A stretch of DNA of 64,000 bases from Ruminococcus sp. OA3 (GTDB lineage: Bacteria > Bacillota > Clostridia > Lachnospirales > Lachnospiraceae), in NCBI RefSeq assembly GCF_022440845.1, contig NZ_JAKNTO010000001.1, positions 1,984,001 to 2,048,000 on the forward strand, read 5' to 3'. The notes under the pieces were generated by a model, which was not told the DNA's origin, ran no database searches, and saw nothing but the letters and a program-made list of their open reading frames with translations. The position numbers and the translations under genes were made by a program. Positions 8,625 through 17,896 of the stretch are shown here, piece after piece (position 1 is the stretch's first letter; each line of letters begins with the position of its first letter).

Positions 8625-10217
8625 TTGGAAAATGAAGGAATACAATTAACAGAGAAGAAACTGTCAGTGGAGCGAGGAAAACGCGGTGTGCTGAAGGTGA
8701 TTTTCGGCAGGACAGCGATCATTATTGCGTTACTGCTGGTGCAGCTTTTTGTTCTGTTTGTGGGATTTCAGTATCTGAGGCAATATATTGACATGGTGTA
8801 CTTCTATGCCGTTTACCAGGTGTTTATGGCGGTGCTGGTCCTGTGGATCATCAATCAGCAGGGCAACCCTGCGTTTAAACTGGCGTGGATTGTTCCGATC
8901 CTTGTGCTGCCGGTCTCAGGGGCTCTATTTTACGTCTTTATAAAGCTGCAGCTTGGGAGCAGAATGCTCAATAAGCGGCTATATAAACTGGCAGAAGAGA
9001 CAAAAATATATTCAAAACAGGATATGGAGACGATGCTTCATCTGGAAGATGAACACCGCCAGGTGGTGAGTCTTGCCAGATATCTGAGTGAAACAGCGTC
9101 TTTTCCTGTATACCGGAATACGACAGTAAAATATTTTCCGCTTGGAGAGGATAAGTTTGAGGAGCTGAAGATACAGTTAAAGCGTGCGAAACATTTTATC
9201 TTTCTGGAATATTTCATTATCCAGGAAGGGGAGATGTGGGATACCGTACTGGATATTTTAAAGGAGAAGGTACAGGAGGGGGTTGAGGTAAGGCTTATGT
9301 ATGACGGCACCTGTACACTTGCTCTGCTCCCGTCCCAATATCCGAAGCAGATGGAGAAGCTTGGCATTAACTGTAAGGTGTTTGCGCCGATCCGGCCTGC
9401 GCTCTCAACATCTCAGAATAACCGGGATCACAGAAAGATACTGGTCATTGACGGTGAGACAGCATTTACCGGAGGTATTAATCTGGCGGATGAATATATC
9501 AATAAGAAAGTCCGTTTCGGACATTGGAAAGATACTGGAATCATGGTACAGGGAGATGCGGTGCGCAGTTTTACCCTGATGTTCCTGCAGATGTGGGACA
9601 TCGATGTGAAAAAAGAAAGTTATTCCAGGTATCTGGATGTACCGAGTTACATGCCGGCATATGGTGCACCGGGCTTTGTGATTCCGTACGGGGACAGTCC
9701 GCTGGATAATGAACCGGTAGGGCAGCAGGTTTATCTGGATATGATCTATGGGGCAAAAGACTATCTGCACATTATGACACCATACCTGATACTGGATCAT
9801 GAGACATTGCAGGCTCTTCAGTTTGCGGCAAAGCGCGGTGTTGACGTGAAGATTATCATGCCGCATATCCCGGACAAATGGTATGCGTTTGTTGTCGCCA
9901 AGACGTACTATCAGGAGCTCTTAAAGACAGGCGTAAAGATTTACGAGTACACACCTGGCTTTATCCATGCAAAAAGTTTTGTGGCCGATGATGAACAGGC
10001 CGTTGTGGGGACCATCAATCTGGATTTCAGAAGCCTTTATCTTCACTTTGAATGTGCTGCTTTCATGTATAAGGTGCCATGCATTGCTGATATTGAGAGA
10101 GATTACCAGGAAACCCTGGAGAAATGCCAGAGAATCACGGTTGAAGACTGCAGACGGGAAAAGCTGAGTGTGAAGGCGGCGGGCAGGATCCTGAGACTGT
10201 TTGCACCGCTGATGTAA
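8625..10217 (+). CDS. cls: Cardiolipin synthase
   Basis: A 530-residue phospholipase-D superfamily enzyme that joins two phosphatidylglycerols into cardiolipin at the membrane. Two N-terminal transmembrane helices (about 24-46 and 54-80) are followed by two HKD motifs: H269 in DHRKILVID with GGINLADEY, and H448 in HAKSFVADD with GTINLDFRS. It must start at TTG 8625 because no in-frame ATG lies near, and an AATGAGGA site stands at the right distance. It has its own promoter and precedes metA by 41 bases, so metA may be co-transcribed. Confidence 0.94.
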   Translation: MENEGIQLTEKKLSVERGKRGVLKVIFGRTAIIIALLLVQLFVLFVGFQYLRQYIDMVYFYAVYQVFMAVLVLWIINQQGNPAFKLAWIVPILVLPVSGALFYVFIKLQLGSRMLNKRLYKLAEETKIYSKQDMETMLHLEDEHRQVVSLARYLSETASFPVYRNTTVKYFPLGEDKFEELKIQLKRAKHFIFLEYFIIQEGEMWDTVLDILKEKVQEGVEVRLMYDGTCTLALLPSQYPKQMEKLGINCKVFAPIRPALSTSQNNRDHRKILVIDGETAFTGGINLADEYINKKVRFGHWKDTGIMVQGDAVRSFTLMFLQMWDIDVKKESYSRYLDVPSYMPAYGAPGFVIPYGDSPLDNEPVGQQVYLDMIYGAKDYLHIMTPYLILDHETLQALQFAAKRGVDVKIIMPHIPDKWYAFVVAKTYYQELLKTGVKIYEYTPGFIHAKSFVADDEQAVVGTINLDFRSLYLHFECAAFMYKVPCIADIERDYQETLEKCQRITVEDCRREKLSVKAAGRILRLFAPLM

Positions 10218-10258
10218 ACTGATATCATCGAAAATTTCAAGGAAAGAGGGTAACGAAT

Positions 10259-11179
10259 ATGCCGATTAAAATACAGAGTGATCTGCCGGTAAAAGAAATA
10301 CTGGAAAAAGAAAATATATTTGTGATGGATGAGCATCGTGCCATGCATCAGGACATTCGACCGATTCAGATACTGATTCTGAATCTGATGCCGCTTAAGG
10401 AGGAGACGGAGCTGCAGCTGCTGCGATCACTGTCAAACACTCCACTGCAGGTGGATGTTACGTTTATGAAAGTGAGTTCACATGAGTCAAAAAATACATC
10501 GCTGAGTCATCTGAATAAATTTTATCAGACATTTGACGAACTTAAGGAGCAGAAGTTTGACGGCATGATCGTGACGGGGGCTCCAGTTGAGAAGATGGAG
10601 TTCGAAGAGGTGGATTACTGGGATGAGATGACAAAGATTATGGACTGGAGCCAGCAGAACGTGACTTCGACGATCTTTCTATGCTGGGGAGCGCAGGCGG
10701 CACTGTACTATTTTTACGGATTGCCAAAGGTGCAGCTGGATAAAAAGCTGTTCGGGCTGTTCTGGCACCGGGTGAAAAACAGAAAAATCCCGCTGGTGCG
10801 CGGATTTGATGACGTATTTTTGGCGCCGCATTCCAGGCATACGGATGTACCGATCGACAAGATACATGCCTGTGAAGCTCTGACGGTCCTGGCAGAATCT
10901 GAAGAAGCCGGAATCTTCATGGCGATGGCCAGGGAAGGACGCCAGATTTTTGTGATGGGTCATCCGGAGTACGACAGGGTAACGCTTGATACGGAGTACA
11001 AGAGAGATCTGTCCAAAGGACTTCCGATTGATATTCCGAAAAATTATTATGAGGATGATAATCCTGATAACAAACCGGATTTGAAGTGGCGGGCGACAGC
11101 CAACAATCTGTATACGAACTGGTTGAATTACTACGTGTATCAGAGCACGCCGTTTGATCTGTACGGCACGCCGTTTTAA
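10259..11179 (+). CDS. metA: Homoserine O-acyltransferase MetA (probably acetyl-transferring)
   Basis: This 306-residue enzyme activates homoserine for methionine synthesis. The catalytic residues fall at the numbers known for the family: C142 in FLCWGAQ, H235 and E237 in GHPEYD. Residue 111, in GAPVEKM, is Glu. In the Bacillus cereus enzyme Glu111 goes with acetyl-CoA use and Gly with succinyl-CoA, so an O-acetyltransferase is predicted. It begins at ATG 10259 behind GGAAAGAGGG. No methionine-type riboswitch is visible in the 41-base gap to cls. Confidence 0.94.
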   Translation: MPIKIQSDLPVKEILEKENIFVMDEHRAMHQDIRPIQILILNLMPLKEETELQLLRSLSNTPLQVDVTFMKVSSHESKNTSLSHLNKFYQTFDELKEQKFDGMIVTGAPVEKMEFEEVDYWDEMTKIMDWSQQNVTSTIFLCWGAQAALYYFYGLPKVQLDKKLFGLFWHRVKNRKIPLVRGFDDVFLAPHSRHTDVPIDKIHACEALTVLAESEEAGIFMAMAREGRQIFVMGHPEYDRVTLDTEYKRDLSKGLPIDIPKNYYEDDNPDNKPDLKWRATANNLYTNWLNYYVYQSTPFDLYGTPF

Positions 11180-11619
11180 ACAGCGGATTTCCGGCTTTTT
11201 AAGGGATTCTGAAAGCTGTTACTATGCATTGAATTTCACGTAATTTCTTATAAATTTTTACGAAAAATGGTGTGGGTGACACCAGAAAATGGTGTAGTAA
11301 ATATAGGCTGGGATAAAGAGTGTAAAAGTGTTCGATCAACAGCAAGTCATGGGTAAACGAGTGTTTTGACTTTATTTATTTTTCCCTTTGAAAATAGTTT
11401 TGATATGATATCAAAAACTGAATATTTAGATATTAGCATAAGTCCATTATTGACTCTTAATTGAGCAGATAGTGGACTTACTTTAATGTCTGAAAAAGGG
11501 TTGCACCCGCTGCATTTAAATGGTTCTACGGGACAAATACGAGGTCACAGGGGGATTCTGTGACGACAAATACAGTAAAAATGAAAACACGATTTCATGA
11601 CAAAATGAGAGGAGGCATC
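11180..11619. other. AT-rich non-coding gap with inverted repeats
   Basis: No convincing gene. It holds a tandem AAAATGGTGT motif (11265-11274 and 11295-11304), the near-perfect palindrome TTTTGATATGATATCAAAA around 11396-11414, and an 11-bp inverted repeat (AAGTCCATTAT around 11440, ATAGTGGACTT around 11470) without a T-run. The marked drop in GC begins here and marks the left edge of the accessory stretch. I see no clear integrase or attachment site. Confidence 0.5.
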
Positions 11620-11879
11620 ATGATGGAAAATAAAACGGTATTCGGTGATTTAATCAATATGGTAAAAAAGGAAAGCGGATATTATAAACAAGATATTAAG
11701 CCGATCCTAAAAGCATTTTTGAAGGTGATCAGAGCTGAGTTGCAAAAAGGGAATCGGATATATCTGCGGGAATTCGTATCCCGGAGCATACGACGTACAA
11801 GTTTAAATTTACAAAGCATTTTATTGAGCATATCAATGACGGAGAAGAGTTTGATCCGGTAGATGATGAGGAGGAATAA
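11620..11879 (+). pseudogene. HU/IHF-like DNA-binding protein, frameshifted
   Basis: From ATG 11620 (GAGAGGAGG site) the frame reads like an HU-family N-terminus: MMENKTVFGDLINMVKKESG, then KPILKAFLKVIRAELQKGNRIYLREF. Around 11770-11775 the family-like sequence moves to another frame, reading GIRIPEHTTYKFKFTKHFIE and ending in an acidic tail (DPVDDEEE) at TAA 11877. Without a shift the frame gives an unrelated serine/arginine-rich tail ending at 11862. The simplest reading is a one-base indel that inactivated the gene. A sequencing error or programmed shift is possible, though no slippery heptamer is visible. Confidence 0.65.
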
Positions 11880-12016
11880 GGTATATTAAATTTTGATACC
11901 TTTGTTTATTTGATACAGGGGTGTATTTTAAATCGTAACAGGGAACCAGAGACGGTATGTACATGATTGCTGCTGCCTCTTTTTTTGTGCAAAAATTAAG
12001 GAGATGTATCAACAAA

Positions 12017-13270
12017 ATGGATGAAACAAAAATATGTAAGGCATGTGACAGGGAATTGCCGATTGATCGATTTGAGCTGATAAAACCAAAGGATGGGAAG
12101 CCATATCGTATCTCTACATGCAGAAAATGCCGGTACGAAAAACGGGCGATGAACAAAAACAAATTAAGCGACAACATTGATATTATCATACACAGGCAGT
12201 ATAAGGAAATAAAACCAGAACGAATATTGGATTTAACCATAACAGATATTGTTCCGATTGGTGAAGATGAGGTCTTTGTGAAGCTGATGGATTATCCCGG
12301 GTATTGGCTGTCCAATTACGGGCGATGTATTCATTTCAGGAATGAGGGAAAATATGTGTTACTGCCGGGAAGCTATGATAAATATCAGGTATTGAAATAT
12401 GGGGTCAGAAAAAATGTGTTTTCAGGCGGCAAATGGACTACCCAAAGGGAAATTTTATATGCACCGAAAGCAGTCGTGCAGGAATTCGTCGTAAATCCGG
12501 ATATTGAAAATAATGTTTACGTATGGCACCGAGGATTTGACAAAGTGAATAATTACTATAAAAATCTGTATCCGCTGAATAAGGAACAGTACAGGAGCGT
12601 AAAGAATCATTACAATCAATATGGCGAGGACTCAGAAGAGTTTATTATCAAAGTCATGAATGATATCAAATTCAAGCCGGACACATGGAGTAAAAAATGT
12701 ATGGAACCGGTGATGTGTGGGATTGGTTATCGTGGAAGTAACAATGTTGACTGCGATTCTGAGGCGTATCATCGGTGGCATGACATGTTAAGCCGCTGTT
12801 ATAATGAAAAATTCCATCAACGGCAACCACAGTATAAAGGTTGCACGGTCTGCGAGGAATGGAAGAATTTCAGCAACTTTAAATGTTGGCATGAGAAACA
12901 TAAATATGGCGATGAGCAACTGGATTTGGACAAAGATATTTTGTTTAAAGGCAATACGGTGTATAGCCCGGAGACCTGCTGCTTTGTGCCGCATATTATC
13001 AATACGGTATTTATCAACGGGAAATCTGCCAGAGGTGATTTGCCAATTGGGGTTAGCTACGACAGAGAGAAAAAGAAATATCGGGCTTGTGTTGCATTTA
13101 TGGGACAAAGTATAAAACTGGGAAGGTTTGATTCTGCGGAAAAGGCATTTGCCAGATACAAAGAATACAAGGAAGATCTAATTCAGGATTTAGCGGAACA
13201 ATACAAAGGAGATATACCGGATAAGGTGTATCAGGCGATGATGGAGTGGAAAGTTGAGATTACTGATTGA
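12017..13270 (+). CDS. Zinc-ribbon / HNH-type endonuclease-like protein with AP2-like C-terminus
   Basis: The start at ATG 12017 follows AAGGAG and gives 417 residues. The N-terminus is a four-cysteine ribbon (C7, C10, C35, C38). Residues about 75-180 resemble the NUMOD4/HNH arrangement of homing endonucleases (DYPGYWLSNYGR, then WHRGFDKVNNYYKNLYPL). A further module has CTVCEEWKNFSNFKCW. The C-terminal GVSYDREKKKYRACV...LGRFDSAEKAFARYKEY follows the AP2 DNA-binding pattern. Proteins of this build are usually phage-borne or selfish free-standing endonucleases. It has its own terminator and sits among decayed genes, which fits a mobile origin. Nuclease activity is inferred only. Confidence 0.6.
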   Translation: MDETKICKACDRELPIDRFELIKPKDGKPYRISTCRKCRYEKRAMNKNKLSDNIDIIIHRQYKEIKPERILDLTITDIVPIGEDEVFVKLMDYPGYWLSNYGRCIHFRNEGKYVLLPGSYDKYQVLKYGVRKNVFSGGKWTTQREILYAPKAVVQEFVVNPDIENNVYVWHRGFDKVNNYYKNLYPLNKEQYRSVKNHYNQYGEDSEEFIIKVMNDIKFKPDTWSKKCMEPVMCGIGYRGSNNVDCDSEAYHRWHDMLSRCYNEKFHQRQPQYKGCTVCEEWKNFSNFKCWHEKHKYGDEQLDLDKDILFKGNTVYSPETCCFVPHIINTVFINGKSARGDLPIGVSYDREKKKYRACVAFMGQSIKLGRFDSAEKAFARYKEYKEDLIQDLAEQYKGDIPDKVYQAMMEWKVEITD

Positions 13271-13275
13271 TGATG

Positions 13276-13315
13276 GGCATATCGGATATAGATATCTGGT
13301 ATGCCTGTTTTTTTT
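13276..13315 (+). terminator. Terminator after the HNH/AP2-like gene
   Basis: GGCATATCGGATA (13276-13288) pairs over 13 bp with TATCTGGTATGCC (13293-13305), followed by G and eight T residues. Confidence 0.9.
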
Positions 13316-13559
13316 GCTCCAGCTGCCACACTGCTATTTATTTCGTCAAGAAACAATTGATTGCTCAGAAAATATTATAGATGTTTTAGGGGAATGAATG
13401 GTATAGAGTTTTGTATAAAATATTTCATTACCAATAGCGGAAGAAATTGATAGCTTTTATGAAAATATTTCCAGAATTTATGACAAATTTACCAAAAGAT
13501 GATATAATAAAATCATTAAAAACAAGCACGTATCAAAAAATAATGACGAAGATACGTAG

Positions 13560-13640
13560 GTTATAATAGAAAAACAGGTGAAAGCCTGTGACGCAAAACT
13601 ACAGGGTCTAAGCGATTAAATACGACAGCCAGTTGCAGCA
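13560..13640 (+). promoter_or_regulatory. Cyclic-di-GMP-I (GEMM) riboswitch
   Basis: The segment has the conserved core of class-I c-di-GMP riboswitches: a GAAA-capped P2 hairpin (ACAGG-TGAAAG-CCTGT, about 13574-13589), then GACGCAAAACTACAGGGTCT (13590-13609) with AAG following, and the P3/closing segment GACAGCCAGTTGC (13624-13636). The pattern ACGCAAA...GGGTCTAAG...GCC-GTTGC is the family hallmark. An intrinsic terminator follows at once, so second-messenger binding probably decides read-through into the YbjQ-like gene and the surface-protein genes. The direction of control is not certain. Confidence 0.87.
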
Positions 13641-13648
13641 TGAGGTGA

Positions 13649-13676
13649 GCATTCTCTGATGGAGGGTGCTTTTTTG
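13649..13676 (+). terminator. Riboswitch expression-platform terminator
   Basis: GCATTCTC (13649-13656), loop TGAT plus one base, GAGGGTGC (13662-13669), then a T-run with two wobble pairs in the stem. It stands 9 bases behind the aptamer and about 33 bases before the next start codon. Confidence 0.85.
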
Positions 13677-13708
13677 TTTGGGCGAAAATGTGAGGGAGGA
13701 TGCATTTT

Positions 13709-14824
13709 ATGGATAATATTTTGATTACTTCAGGATTTAATATCGAAGGGTATCGAATAACTAAATATCTAGGGATATATACTGGAGAAGCTGCTCTTGG
13801 AACAGGGTTTCTTAGCTCCCTGGGAGCTGGTTTTGCAGACATTCTGGGTTCCAATAGCAGTATGTATTCAAATAAATTACAAAACGCAAAAAACATTGCA
13901 ATGAAAGTCATGCTGGACAATGCTTCAAGAGCTGGAGCTGATGGTATCATAGGCGTAGACATTGACTATGCTTCTTTTTCGGCAGATATCATGGGAGCGA
14001 TTGTGAGCGGAACTGCTGTGAAACTGGAAAAAATCATGTCCACTGCATCAAAGAAAATTGAACAGGAAATAACGGTAATACCGGTAGGCAATTATGGTAC
14101 GGAAATTCCGTATCGCCCATATCAGGCTGAAATAAATTCGTCTGATAAAACCTTACGTGTTCATGGTTTTTCTTATAAAAAAGATTCTTTATCAGCCGTC
14201 CAATTAAATATTTGCGCAAATACAATATTTGATGAGATAGTTGATCTTGGTAATTATAATTTTATTGATTTTAATCATGATGGGCGTTTATGCACCACTG
14301 AATATCTTTCGTATTATTTTGACGATGACATTATAAGGTGCACGAAATCATTAAAAATTAAAATACTGCGTTGTGTACTTGATAATATGGCGGTCGTGGC
14401 ACAGGAGCCTGTATATAATATAATGACTCTGCCGGATGAATTAGATAAGTTACAAAAATTATATGGGAAAGACGTTGTATGTGATTACTCACTGTCAGAC
14501 ACTGGGTGGATATGCCTTTGCGGTAAAGAAAACCCGTTAGATTCTTCAAACTGTTTATTATGCGGACGTGTAAAAAATTCTTATGAGACTCAGGATTCGC
14601 CGGATGATAAAAATTCTAATTTTATAAGAAAAATAGAAACCCTGGAGAATGCGCGTGAAATGTTTGAGTATATAAGTAACTGTATTAAAGAACAGAATGA
14701 GAACTTTTCTCAAGAATTGCTTGATATCGTTAATAAATATGTAACATTGGAAAAGTTTTATGGCGGAAGTCAGAAAAAGGCATGCCTTGAAAAAGTAAGG
14801 GATTATTTTGGAGAGCATAATTAA
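13709..14824 (+). CDS. YbjQ-like (UPF0145) domain protein with C-terminal zinc ribbon
   Basis: The start is ATG 13709, 9 bases behind GGGAGG, giving 371 residues. Residues 1-110 match the YbjQ/UPF0145 pattern: ITSGFNIEGYRITKYLGIYTG, a small-residue-rich LGAGFADILG, then KVMLDNASRAGADGIIGVDID. The middle is unassigned. Near the C-terminus a four-cysteine knuckle (CLCGKENPLDSSNCLLCG) is followed by helices. It is the first gene behind the c-di-GMP riboswitch, so its expression should follow that messenger. No signal peptide, so probably cytoplasmic. Its role in the surface locus is unknown. Confidence 0.75.
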   Translation: MDNILITSGFNIEGYRITKYLGIYTGEAALGTGFLSSLGAGFADILGSNSSMYSNKLQNAKNIAMKVMLDNASRAGADGIIGVDIDYASFSADIMGAIVSGTAVKLEKIMSTASKKIEQEITVIPVGNYGTEIPYRPYQAEINSSDKTLRVHGFSYKKDSLSAVQLNICANTIFDEIVDLGNYNFIDFNHDGRLCTTEYLSYYFDDDIIRCTKSLKIKILRCVLDNMAVVAQEPVYNIMTLPDELDKLQKLYGKDVVCDYSLSDTGWICLCGKENPLDSSNCLLCGRVKNSYETQDSPDDKNSNFIRKIETLENAREMFEYISNCIKEQNENFSQELLDIVNKYVTLEKFYGGSQKKACLEKVRDYFGEHN

Positions 14825-14923
14825 TTTACACGTATGTGACAGAAGATGTTGACGCAAATGTAATTTTTTAAGTTGTTTTTATAGTATACAGTATTTTATG
14901 AAAAGTGATAAGGGAGAACGCAC

Positions 14924-17815
14924 ATGAAAAAGAAAATGAGGAGTTTAGCGGTGCTATTGACTATGCTAATGTTGGTTACTGCTTTGCCGATAGATGTATC
15001 AGGAGCCAGTGAGAACGTTATGCAAGAGGATGAAATTGTTTTGGAACAGGAGGAAGATAAAGAAATTATAGAAGTTCCTGAATCTGAAGATGTGCTTGGT
15101 ACTGCACTTCCGGAGGCTGAGGTTGAGGAGAATACTCAGTCAGAAGAGCTGGAGGCTGCTGAGGAGGAAGAAGGGATTCCGGAAAGTGATGTGGAGGAAG
15201 TTCCGGAAGCTCCATCAGATCCGGCTTTGGATAGTCGTAGGGGAAACGTAACGTCAGAATATGGGACGGTGATCGAGAGTGGAGATTGTGGTGCGAATGG
15301 CAGTAATTTAACATGGACAGTATATAATGGCGTATCAGGGTATACATTGGTGATAACTGGAAGAGGAGTAATGAAAGATTATACAATCCTTGATAAGCCA
15401 GGTTGGAGCAAATATGATGACACGATCAAAAAATTAATTTTGGAAAATGGTATCACAAAAATTGGGAATATGGCTTTTTGGCACTATGAGAAATTGAGCG
15501 GCGAACTTGTAATCCCTGAAAGTGTTAGAATCATTGGAGATAAAGCTTTTTGGTTTTGTACTGGGTTAATCGGGAATTTGATTATTCCAGACTCTGTAGA
15601 AAGCGTCGGGGAAGAGGCGTTTTTAGGGTGCTCTGGATTAAGTGGCGAACTGGTACTATCAAGTCATTTAAAGAACATTGGAACAAAAGCGTTTTCAAGC
15701 TGTTCATTTCAGGGGAATCTTAATCTTCCAGAAACACTTGAAAATATTGGAAGCGGTGCATTTATGTGGGGAAGCGGATTTTCTGGAAATGTAGTAATTC
15801 ATAATAGTGTAAAGGCTATAAGTGAAGACGCATTTACAGGATGCAGGTCATTGCAAAGTTTCACTGTATTGAATGAAAACTGCCTTATCTTTGACTCGAG
15901 TAGTACGATTCCTGCAAGAACTATATATGGTTATGAAAATTCAAGTGCCCAGAGATATGCCAATAAATATAACAGAACTTTTATAAAAGACCATAATTAT
16001 ACCTGTACAACTACAGAACCAACTTGTACGGAAGATGGAACAGAAGTTTACACCTGTACGATATGTGGGGATTGTTATGTGATTGATATTCCTGCGTCTG
16101 GTCATACCGAAATAATAGATGAGGGAATTCCTGCAACCTGTACAGCAGATGGCAAAACGGATGGTAAGCATTGTTCTGTGTGCGGGGCAACTATTGAAGA
16201 GCAAGTTTCTATTCCAGCGACTGGGCACATAGAAGTAATTGATGATGCTATTGCTTCAACGTGTACTGAGTCAGGACTGACAGAAGGAACACATTGCTCC
16301 ATTTGCAATGAAGTGATCAAGATACAGGAAACAGTTCCTGCATTAGGACACACTGAAGAAAAAGACGAAGCGGTCAAAGCAACATGTTCAATAGCTGGAC
16401 TGACAGAAGGCAGTCATTGTTCTGTTTGTGGGGAAGTAATCAAAACGCAGGAGATAGTACCAGCAACCGAGCATACGATAGTAATTGAGAAAGCAGTCTC
16501 TCCGACCTGTACAAAAACAGGAAAAACAGAGGGGAGTCACTGTTCCGTTTGTAATACAGTAATAAAGGAGCAGAAGGAGATTCCTGTAGCCAGCCATACC
16601 TACAAGTTCGACAAGCTCACAAAAGCAACGCTCACTGCAAATGGTAAAATCATAAGAAAATGTACAGCCTGTGGTAAATCAGCAACGCAAATCCTTTCTT
16701 ATCCGAAAACGATCACGCTTTCGGCTACGAAATATACTTATAACGGAAAGGCAATGAAACCGACCGTCACCGTAAAGGGCGCAGATGGAGAGGTAATCCA
16801 TCCTGCAAACTATAGTGTTACGTATTCAGCTGGATGCAAAAATGTTGGAAAATATAATGTGGTTATAACTTTCAAAGGCAATTACAGCGGCAAAGTCACC
16901 AGGAGCTTTACGATCAATAAAGCAGCCCAAGTGTTGACTGCGTCCAACCATACGAAAGTTTTTGGAAATGCACCATTTTTTACAGGAATTAAGAGGACAA
17001 AAGGTGACGGGAAATTAAGCTTTACCTCCAGCAATACGAAGATCGCGACGGTCTCAGGTATGGGAAAGATTACGATCAAAGGTATTGGGAAGACAACTAT
17101 CACGATCACTACTGCGGCGACAAAAAATTATAATAAAGCAACAAAAGCGATTACCGTGACAGTCAATCCGAAAGCGACGTATATTTCGAGTGTGACTAGT
17201 GCATCCGCAGGCAAAATGACTGTAAAATGGAATAAAAATACAACGGTTACCGGATATCAAGTCCAGTATGCAACGAATTCCTCATTTTCAGGAGCAAAGA
17301 CAATTACGGTAGCAAAAAACAGCGCAGTAAGTACATCGGTATCGAATCTGACTAAAGGAAAAACATATTACGTTCGGGTACGTACCTATAAAAAGGTTTA
17401 CAGTACTGTTTATTACTCTTCATGGAGTGCAAAAAAAACTGTATTTGAAAAACCAAAGTTTTATACAGTTATGATAGAAAAGACAGAAAGATCTACGCAC
17501 TGGATGTTGGTGAGCATTACCAATACGGGAACGAAACCAATACGGATTTTAGGAAATGGGGCGAGGTCTATTGATAGAGATTTCGATAGATATAATCGAA
17601 AGTTGAAATTGGCGACAGTTCGTAACAATAACATTGTAGAACTTAGATATGTGGAAATAGATCCTGGTGAGTCAGAAATTATTACCTTCTATACGTCATC
17701 ACCCACATGGTATGACCGATATACTAGTGTTTTATACAGGATATCATATAATAGTAAAGTTTATATGGTAGATAGTAGTGCATGCTACGGAAGCTCAATC
17801 ATTATGGAAGAGTAA
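14924..17815 (+). CDS. Large secreted BspA-like leucine-rich-repeat surface protein with Ig-like and FN3 modules
   Basis: A 963-residue exported protein. Signal peptide (residues 1-27, MKKKMRSLAVLLTML...VSGA), then a very acidic low-complexity stretch (about 28-100). BspA-type LRR_5 repeats span about 165-340 (IPESVRIIGDKAFWFCTGL and relatives). Four 41-residue cysteine-rich repeats follow (393-556), then a bacterial Ig/MBG-like module (about 590-665), a BIG_2-like module (about 666-745), a fibronectin-III-like module (about 750-840) and a C-terminal domain of unknown type. No LPXTG motif or terminal membrane anchor is present, so retention is unclear. BspA proteins bind host or partner-cell ligands. 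It lies 99 bases behind the riboswitch-controlled gene with no terminator between them. Confidence 0.85.
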   Translation: MKKKMRSLAVLLTMLMLVTALPIDVSGASENVMQEDEIVLEQEEDKEIIEVPESEDVLGTALPEAEVEENTQSEELEAAEEEEGIPESDVEEVPEAPSDPALDSRRGNVTSEYGTVIESGDCGANGSNLTWTVYNGVSGYTLVITGRGVMKDYTILDKPGWSKYDDTIKKLILENGITKIGNMAFWHYEKLSGELVIPESVRIIGDKAFWFCTGLIGNLIIPDSVESVGEEAFLGCSGLSGELVLSSHLKNIGTKAFSSCSFQGNLNLPETLENIGSGAFMWGSGFSGNVVIHNSVKAISEDAFTGCRSLQSFTVLNENCLIFDSSSTIPARTIYGYENSSAQRYANKYNRTFIKDHNYTCTTTEPTCTEDGTEVYTCTICGDCYVIDIPASGHTEIIDEGIPATCTADGKTDGKHCSVCGATIEEQVSIPATGHIEVIDDAIASTCTESGLTEGTHCSICNEVIKIQETVPALGHTEEKDEAVKATCSIAGLTEGSHCSVCGEVIKTQEIVPATEHTIVIEKAVSPTCTKTGKTEGSHCSVCNTVIKEQKEIPVASHTYKFDKLTKATLTANGKIIRKCTACGKSATQILSYPKTITLSATKYTYNGKAMKPTVTVKGADGEVIHPANYSVTYSAGCKNVGKYNVVITFKGNYSGKVTRSFTINKAAQVLTASNHTKVFGNAPFFTGIKRTKGDGKLSFTSSNTKIATVSGMGKITIKGIGKTTITITTAATKNYNKATKAITVTVNPKATYISSVTSASAGKMTVKWNKNTTVTGYQVQYATNSSFSGAKTITVAKNSAVSTSVSNLTKGKTYYVRVRTYKKVYSTVYYSSWSAKKTVFEKPKFYTVMIEKTERSTHWMLVSITNTGTKPIRILGNGARSIDRDFDRYNRKLKLATVRNNNIVELRYVEIDPGESEIITFYTSSPTWYDRYTSVLYRISYNSKVYMVDSSACYGSSIIMEE
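16100..16591 (+). repeat. Four tandem 123-bp (41-residue) coding repeats
   Basis: Four units start at 16100, 16223, 16346 and 16469. The shared pattern is GHTE-ID-A-x-x-TCT-x-x-G-TEG-HCSVC-x-VI-x-Q-x-x-PA, with three or four cysteines per unit (T-C-T and HCSVC). A degenerate fifth unit follows (SHTYKFDKLTKATLTANGK). Unit length is exactly conserved while sequence varies at most third positions, so the duplication is not recent. Confidence 0.85.
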
Positions 17816-17896
17816 TTTTTCAACGTTATTAAGTATTATTTGTTTGGTAAATTTGTTTTTAAAAACTAAAGATATTCTAATGAGGGGGAAATAAAA

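Noticed and set aside
14850-14870. TTGACGCAAATG near 14850 as a second c-di-GMP aptamer
   Set aside because: Only the GACGCAAA word is present; the GAAA hairpin and the GGGTCTAAG/GTTGC parts are missing.
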